A stretch of 59,100 bases of DNA. It comes from Clostridia bacterium (GTDB lineage Bacteria > Bacillota > Clostridia > Oscillospirales > Acutalibacteraceae). The stretch is from the NCBI GenBank assembly GCA_017428525.1, contig JAFRQQ010000015.1:1-59100 (forward strand), given 5' to 3'. The notes below the pieces were generated by a model. The model was not told the DNA's origin, searched no databases, and saw nothing but the letters and a program-made list of their open reading frames with translations. The position numbers were made by a program, and so were the translations under genes. Shown piece after piece: positions 55,930 to 59,100 of the stretch. Each line of letters begins with the position of its first letter. The first letter of the stretch is position 1.

Positions 55930-56094
55930 TTACGCAAACATAGCGATGATGTTCTCGATGAACGCCTTGATGCTGTCCAGATTCAGGTTTGCAAGCATAT
56001 CCTTCACCTGACCGAGAACGCCGGCGGCATCGAACTCGCCGAGACCTGCAACCAGATCCCTGACCTGAGCAATGATGTTGGTGACGAATTCCAT
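55930..56094 (-). CDS. Small amphipathic peptide, possible modulin-like or membrane-active peptide
   Basis: A 54-residue gene with a strong site GGGAGGTAAG before ATG 56094 and its own terminator, so it is very likely expressed. Sequence pattern: MEFVTNIIAQVRDLVAGLGE, then FDAAGVLGQVKDMLANLNLD, then SIKAFIENIIAMFA. It has no cysteine, no signal peptide and no charge cluster; heptad-like spacing of hydrophobic residues predicts two or three amphipathic helices. It resembles phenol-soluble-modulin beta or leaderless-bacteriocin sizes only in general character. Function unknown. Adjacent genes give no clue. Confidence 0.7.
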   Translation of the reverse strand: MEFVTNIIAQVRDLVAGLGEFDAAGVLGQVKDMLANLNLDSIKAFIENIIAMFA

Positions 56095-56233
56095 GATCTT
56101 ACCTCCCGTTTAGATTGGCGGGGCAAGCCCGTCTAAATTGTAATTATAAAGCAGAAGGCAAAGTTTGTCAATCCTACAATTTAGACAATTCTGTTTAAAT
56201 GTCTGCAAATCTATTCAATTTTGGGAAAACCGC

Positions 56234-56262
56234 TTGACAAATGCGTGGATTGTGATTATACT
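56234..56262 (+). promoter_or_regulatory. Promoter of the metal-efflux operon
   Basis: TTGACA (56234-56239) and TATACT (56257-56262), 17-bp spacer; the ArsR/SmtB operator begins 3 bp after the -10. Confidence 0.85.
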
Positions 56263-56265
56263 AAC

Positions 56266-56285
56266 AGTTGAACAGTTGTTCAACT
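56266..56285 (+). promoter_or_regulatory. ArsR/SmtB-type operator
   Basis: Perfect inverted repeat AGTTGAACA, GT, TGTTCAACT, containing the family core TGAACA...TGTTCA. Position over the transcription start means bound repressor would block initiation, with release on metal binding. Confidence 0.85.
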
Positions 56286-56311
56286 ATCAACAACGAACGG
56301 GGGGTGCAGAG

Positions 56312-56683
56312 ATGCAGCAGTCATTTATGCCGGAGATCGCGGTCTGCGATTGCGAGAGCATTCATGAGGACGTGGTTGCCGCCGTGCGCACGCAGCTGCC
56401 GGAGGAGGATCTGATGATCGATATGGCGGAGGCCTTCCGCATTTTCGGCGATTCGACGCGCGTGCGCATCCTCTTCGCGCTCAAGGCGCACGAAATGTGC
56501 GTGTGCGATATCTCCGTGCTGCTCGGCATGACGAAATCCGCCGTGTCGCATCAGCTGCGGATTCTCAAGCAGGTGAATCTGGTCAAATACCGCAAGGTCG
56601 GCCGCGTGGTTTATTATTCCCTGGCGGACGAGCATGTGAAAACGATCTTCAGCGCCTGCATGGACCATGTGATGGAAGACTGA
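56312..56683 (+). CDS. cadC: CadC-like ArsR-family metal-sensing repressor
   Basis: A 123-aa winged-helix repressor. ATG 56312 with GGGGGGTG at 56299-56305; an upstream in-frame reading crosses the promoter and is rejected. Cys12 and Cys14 (VCDCE) near the N-terminus and Cys63/Cys65 in EMCVCD on the third helix form the alpha3N Cd/Pb/Zn site of CadC. The recognition helix is about TKSAVSHQLRIL. C-terminal DEHVKTIFSACMDH could provide a second, alpha5-type zinc site. It controls the two efflux genes downstream through the operator at 56266-56285. Confidence 0.9.
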   Translation: MQQSFMPEIAVCDCESIHEDVVAAVRTQLPEEDLMIDMAEAFRIFGDSTRVRILFALKAHEMCVCDISVLLGMTKSAVSHQLRILKQVNLVKYRKVGRVVYYSLADEHVKTIFSACMDHVMED

Positions 56684-56701
56684 AACAGGAGGCGGAATAC
56701 A

Positions 56702-56920
56702 ATGAAAAAGAAATTTGCGATGGAAGGCGTGGACTGCGCGGTCTGCGCGGAGCGTATGGCGGAGCAGATCCGCAAGCTGCCCGGGGTGCAGAACGCTTCG
56801 GTCAATTTCCTGACGCAGAAGCTGATCCTCGAGGCGGAGGAAGCGCAGTTCGAGGCGATTCTCGACGCGGCGCAGAAGGCCGTCGGCCGGATCGACAAGG
56901 GCGCCCGTATCCTGCTTTGA
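56702..56920 (+). CDS. Single heavy-metal-associated (HMA) domain protein
   Basis: A 72-aa ferredoxin-like metal-binding domain with the CxxC motif in GVDCAVCAERMAEQI (Cys12, Cys15), of the DCxxCA type found at the N-terminus of ZntA/CadA pumps. AGGAGG precedes it. It ends 10 bp before the ATPase gene, whose product lacks an N-terminal HMA domain, so this is the pump's metal-binding domain split into its own gene, or a dedicated chaperone. Confidence 0.9.
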   Translation: MKKKFAMEGVDCAVCAERMAEQIRKLPGVQNASVNFLTQKLILEAEEAQFEAILDAAQKAVGRIDKGARILL

Positions 56921-56930
56921 GGCCACGGCG

Positions 56931-58790
56931 ATGACGAAGCGTCAGAAGCAGACGCTCGCGCGCATCCTCGTGACGGCGGGGCTGTTCGCGGCGCTGCTGA
57001 TTCTGGAAAAAACCGGGCGGCTGGAATCGCTCGGCCGCCGGCAGGTGCTGCTGTTCCTGCTCCCCTACGGGCTGATCGCCTATGACATCTTTCTTGCGGC
57101 GGCAGGCCGGATCCGGCAGGGCATCATCTTTGATGAAAACCTGCTCATGCTCATTGCGACGATTGCCGCGTTCTGCATCGGCGAATATGCCGAAGCGGTG
57201 GCGGTGATGCTGTTTTATCAGATCGGCGAGCTGTTTCAGAGCGTGGCCGTCGGCCGCTCGCGCCGCTCGATCTCCGACCTGATGGAAATTGTGCCCGCCT
57301 ATGCGAATCTGATGCAGGGCGACACGGTGACGCAGGTGGATCCGGACGACGTTGCGGTCGGCGACGTGATTCTGATCAAGGCCGGCGAACGGGTGCCGCT
57401 CGACGGCGAGGTGCTGACCGGCACGTCCCTGCTTGATACGGCGGCGCTCACGGGCGAATCCGTCCCCCGCCGCGTATCGCCGGGCGACGCGATCGTCAGC
57501 GGCTGCATCAACGGCAGCGGCGCGCTGACCGTGCGCGTGACCAAGGCGTTTGAGGACAGCGCGGTTTCCAAAATCCTCGAGCTCGTGGAGAACGCGAGCA
57601 GCAAAAAAGCAAAAACCGAGCAGTTCATTACCCGGTTTGCAAAAATCTATACGCCGTTTGTGACGGCCTGCGCTCTGCTGATCGCCGTGATCCCGTCGAT
57701 CGTGACGGGCGACTGGCGCGAATGGCTGCAGCGCGCCTGCATTTTTCTTGTGATTTCCTGCCCGTGCGCACTGGTGATCTCTGTGCCGCTCGGCTTTTTC
57801 GGCGGCATCGGCGCCGCCTCGCGGCGCGGCGTGCTCGTCAAGGGCGGCAATTTCCTGGAGGCCGCCGCCGGCGTGACGACGCTGGTCTTCGACAAAACCG
57901 GCACGCTCACGCAGGGCGAATTCCGCGTGACACGGCTGCTCCCTGCGGACGGCGACGAACGGGCGCTCCTGCATCTGGCGGCGCTGGCGGAAAGCGGCTC
58001 CGATCATCCGGTCGCCCGCAGCATTCTTGCCGCCTGCGGAGAAGCGCCGCAGACCGGAGCGGTCAGCAACCTGACGGAAACGCCGGGCGAAGGCGTGGAG
58101 GCGCTGGCGGACGGGCAGCGGCTGGCCGCGGGCAACGCGAAGCTGATGGCGCGCCTCGGAATCACACCGCCGCCGGTGGAAACGGCGGGCACGGTCGTGT
58201 ATCTTGCCGCAGACGGGCAGTATCGCGGCGCGATCGTGATCGAAGACGCGCTCAAGGACGGCGCGGCGCAGGCGATTGCGGACCTGCGTGCGGCGGGCGT
58301 GCGGCAATGCGTGATGCTGTCCGGCGACCGGCAGGCGGCGGCGCAGGCGGTCGGCGCGCAGCTCGGGCTCGATGCCGTGCACGCAGAACTGCTGCCGGCG
58401 GAAAAGGTCGGCAGCGTGGAGGCCATGCTGGCGGAGAAAGGGCCGAAGGAAATCCTCGGCTATGTCGGCGACGGCATCAACGACGCGCCGGTGCTCATGC
58501 GCGCGGATCTCGGCTTTGCCATGGGCAGCCTCGGCTCGGACGCCGCGATCGAAGCGGCTGACATTGTGATCATGGACGACGATCTGCGCCGGCTGCCGAC
58601 CGTGGTGCGCATTGCGCGCAAAACCATGCGCATCGTGCGGGAAAACATCTGGTTTGCCCTCGGCGTCAAGCTGCTGGTGATGGTGCTCGGCGCGCTGGGG
58701 ATTGCAAATATGTGGATGGCCGTGTTTGCAGACGTCGGCGTTTCGGTGCTCGCGATCCTGAATTCCATGCGCACATTGCGGATCAAATGA
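56931..58790 (+). CDS. cadA: P1B-type heavy-metal-exporting ATPase (Cd/Zn/Pb)
   Basis: A 619-aa membrane pump. TGES (174-177) in the actuator domain, transmembrane metal site SCPCALVIS (CPC 277-279), phosphorylated Asp321 in DKTGTLT, the SDHPVA histidine-proline motif (about 357-362), hinge GDGINDAPVL (about 510), and late segments FALGVKLLVMVLGALG and FADVGVSVLAILNSMRTL with the Lys and Asp of P1B-2 zinc/cadmium pumps. About eight hydrophobic segments. No HMA domain of its own. Regulated by the CadC-like repressor; exports Cd2+, Zn2+ or Pb2+ across the membrane. Confidence 0.93.
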   Translation: MTKRQKQTLARILVTAGLFAALLILEKTGRLESLGRRQVLLFLLPYGLIAYDIFLAAAGRIRQGIIFDENLLMLIATIAAFCIGEYAEAVAVMLFYQIGELFQSVAVGRSRRSISDLMEIVPAYANLMQGDTVTQVDPDDVAVGDVILIKAGERVPLDGEVLTGTSLLDTAALTGESVPRRVSPGDAIVSGCINGSGALTVRVTKAFEDSAVSKILELVENASSKKAKTEQFITRFAKIYTPFVTACALLIAVIPSIVTGDWREWLQRACIFLVISCPCALVISVPLGFFGGIGAASRRGVLVKGGNFLEAAAGVTTLVFDKTGTLTQGEFRVTRLLPADGDERALLHLAALAESGSDHPVARSILAACGEAPQTGAVSNLTETPGEGVEALADGQRLAAGNAKLMARLGITPPPVETAGTVVYLAADGQYRGAIVIEDALKDGAAQAIADLRAAGVRQCVMLSGDRQAAAQAVGAQLGLDAVHAELLPAEKVGSVEAMLAEKGPKEILGYVGDGINDAPVLMRADLGFAMGSLGSDAAIEAADIVIMDDDLRRLPTVVRIARKTMRIVRENIWFALGVKLLVMVLGALGIANMWMAVFADVGVSVLAILNSMRTLRIK

Positions 58791-58792
58791 TA

Positions 58793-58921
58793 TTATAAAA
58801 ATAGTATATAAAAAGCGGAGGCCTGCATTCGGCAGCCTTTCATAATCCAGTATTGGTTTTGCGGGGCATAAATCGCCCCTAGCCAGATCAGCATAACTGG
58901 AACACGCGCAAAACGCGCCAT
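58793..58921 (-). other. Possible 42-codon reading frame in the 3' intergenic region
   Basis: A minus-strand frame begins MARFARVPVMLIWLGAIYAP, contains QNQYWIMKGCRMQASAFY and stops at 58793. There is no clear ribosome-binding site, and it overlaps the cadA terminator region. Whether it is translated, or is part of a repeated non-coding element, cannot be decided here. Confidence 0.2.
58819..58840 (+). terminator. Weak terminator-like hairpin after cadA
   Basis: AGGC(C)TGC pairs with GCAGCCT (one bulge) and is followed by TTTC. Confidence 0.4.
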
Positions 58922-59100
58922 TTTCGCGGCCTTTGCCGTTTTCGCGCTTGCATGGCGTCAGCCAAGCTGCGCGCTCAAGCCGCCAAATCCCATCGAAACT
59001 GCCTGCCTTTTGCGTGCTGCGCAGTTTCCGTTCGGCTGATTTGGTCTCAGACGCGGCAAAAAGCGCAGGAATACTTTCCGTATTCCGAGCATTTTTAACA
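58841..59100. other. Gene-free 3' end of window
   Basis: Apart from the short frame noted at 58793-58921, I see no gene in about 260 bases. A hairpin GGAATAC/GTATTCC (59068-59086) flanked by T-rich sequence on both strands near the edge looks like a bidirectional terminator, so a leftward gene may end just outside. Confidence 0.4.

Overview
The window looks like a chromosomal segment of a high-GC member of the Clostridia (Bacillota), probably an uncultured gut Oscillospirales-type organism. The grounds are strong AGGAGG ribosome-binding sites, TTGACA/TATAAT promoters at 17-bp spacing, the Firmicutes gene orders SRP RNA-dnaX-ybaB-recR, dnaN-yaaA-recF and DUF1934-argS, the dapL/dapF route to meso-diaminopimelate, and an ANTAR antiterminator beside glnA. 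The taxonomic call is inference; no rRNA is present.

Left part (1-15 kb). The 3' end of a surface-protein gene is followed by a MITE-like element, a secreted phosphoesterase and a Gfo/Idh/MocA oxidoreductase. Next comes a glutamine-centred block: gdhA, pyrG and guaA leftward; glnA, an ANTAR regulator, dapF, dapL and asnB rightward. Five leader hairpins with ANTAR-type hexaloops (A at loop position 1, G at position 4) precede gdhA (two), glnA (one) and dapF (two). Each 3' arm overlaps the 5' arm of an intrinsic terminator, so the ANTAR protein encoded behind glnA probably controls nitrogen assimilation and diaminopimelate/asparagine synthesis by antitermination.

Middle (14.5-39.5 kb). This holds a membrane PP2C phosphatase and a STAS-kinase fusion (a likely partner-switching pair), two phosphohydrolases, an HD hydrolase, a glycine-riboswitch-controlled AGCS symporter, a standalone trpB, and a three-gene envelope operon (TPR/zinc ribbon, membrane protein, M6 protease). 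It continues with a lipoprotein, nth, zinc-ribbon, TPM and Tim44-like proteins, an AlaX-type editing protein, and a large leucine-rich-repeat surface protein. The latter has an AT-rich core and a structured, terminator-containing leader that I cannot assign to a known class. Several exported proteins end in a similar short GFF...FF...FG tail.

Replication block (39.7-46.7 kb). After purC come the SRP RNA, dnaX, two tandem ybaB copies with a relic of recR between them, and recR. A 350-bp non-coding region follows with clustered DnaA-box-like sites, then a DnaA box, a GC-rich spacer and five CTA trinucleotides (a DnaA-trio), followed by dnaN, yaaA and recF. This is a strong oriC candidate, yet dnaA, normally directly upstream of dnaN, is absent from the window.

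Right part (46.7-59.1 kb). A geranylgeranyl-reductase-like flavoprotein is followed by a methionine block (metF, a separate reactivation-domain gene and a metH without that domain), a GNAT acetyltransferase, and a leftward ddl-DUF1934-argS operon. A 54-aa amphipathic peptide gene and a metal-efflux operon (CadC-like repressor, one-domain HMA protein, P1B ATPase) with a clear ArsR/SmtB operator close the coding part. The last 300 bases hold no gene I can support.
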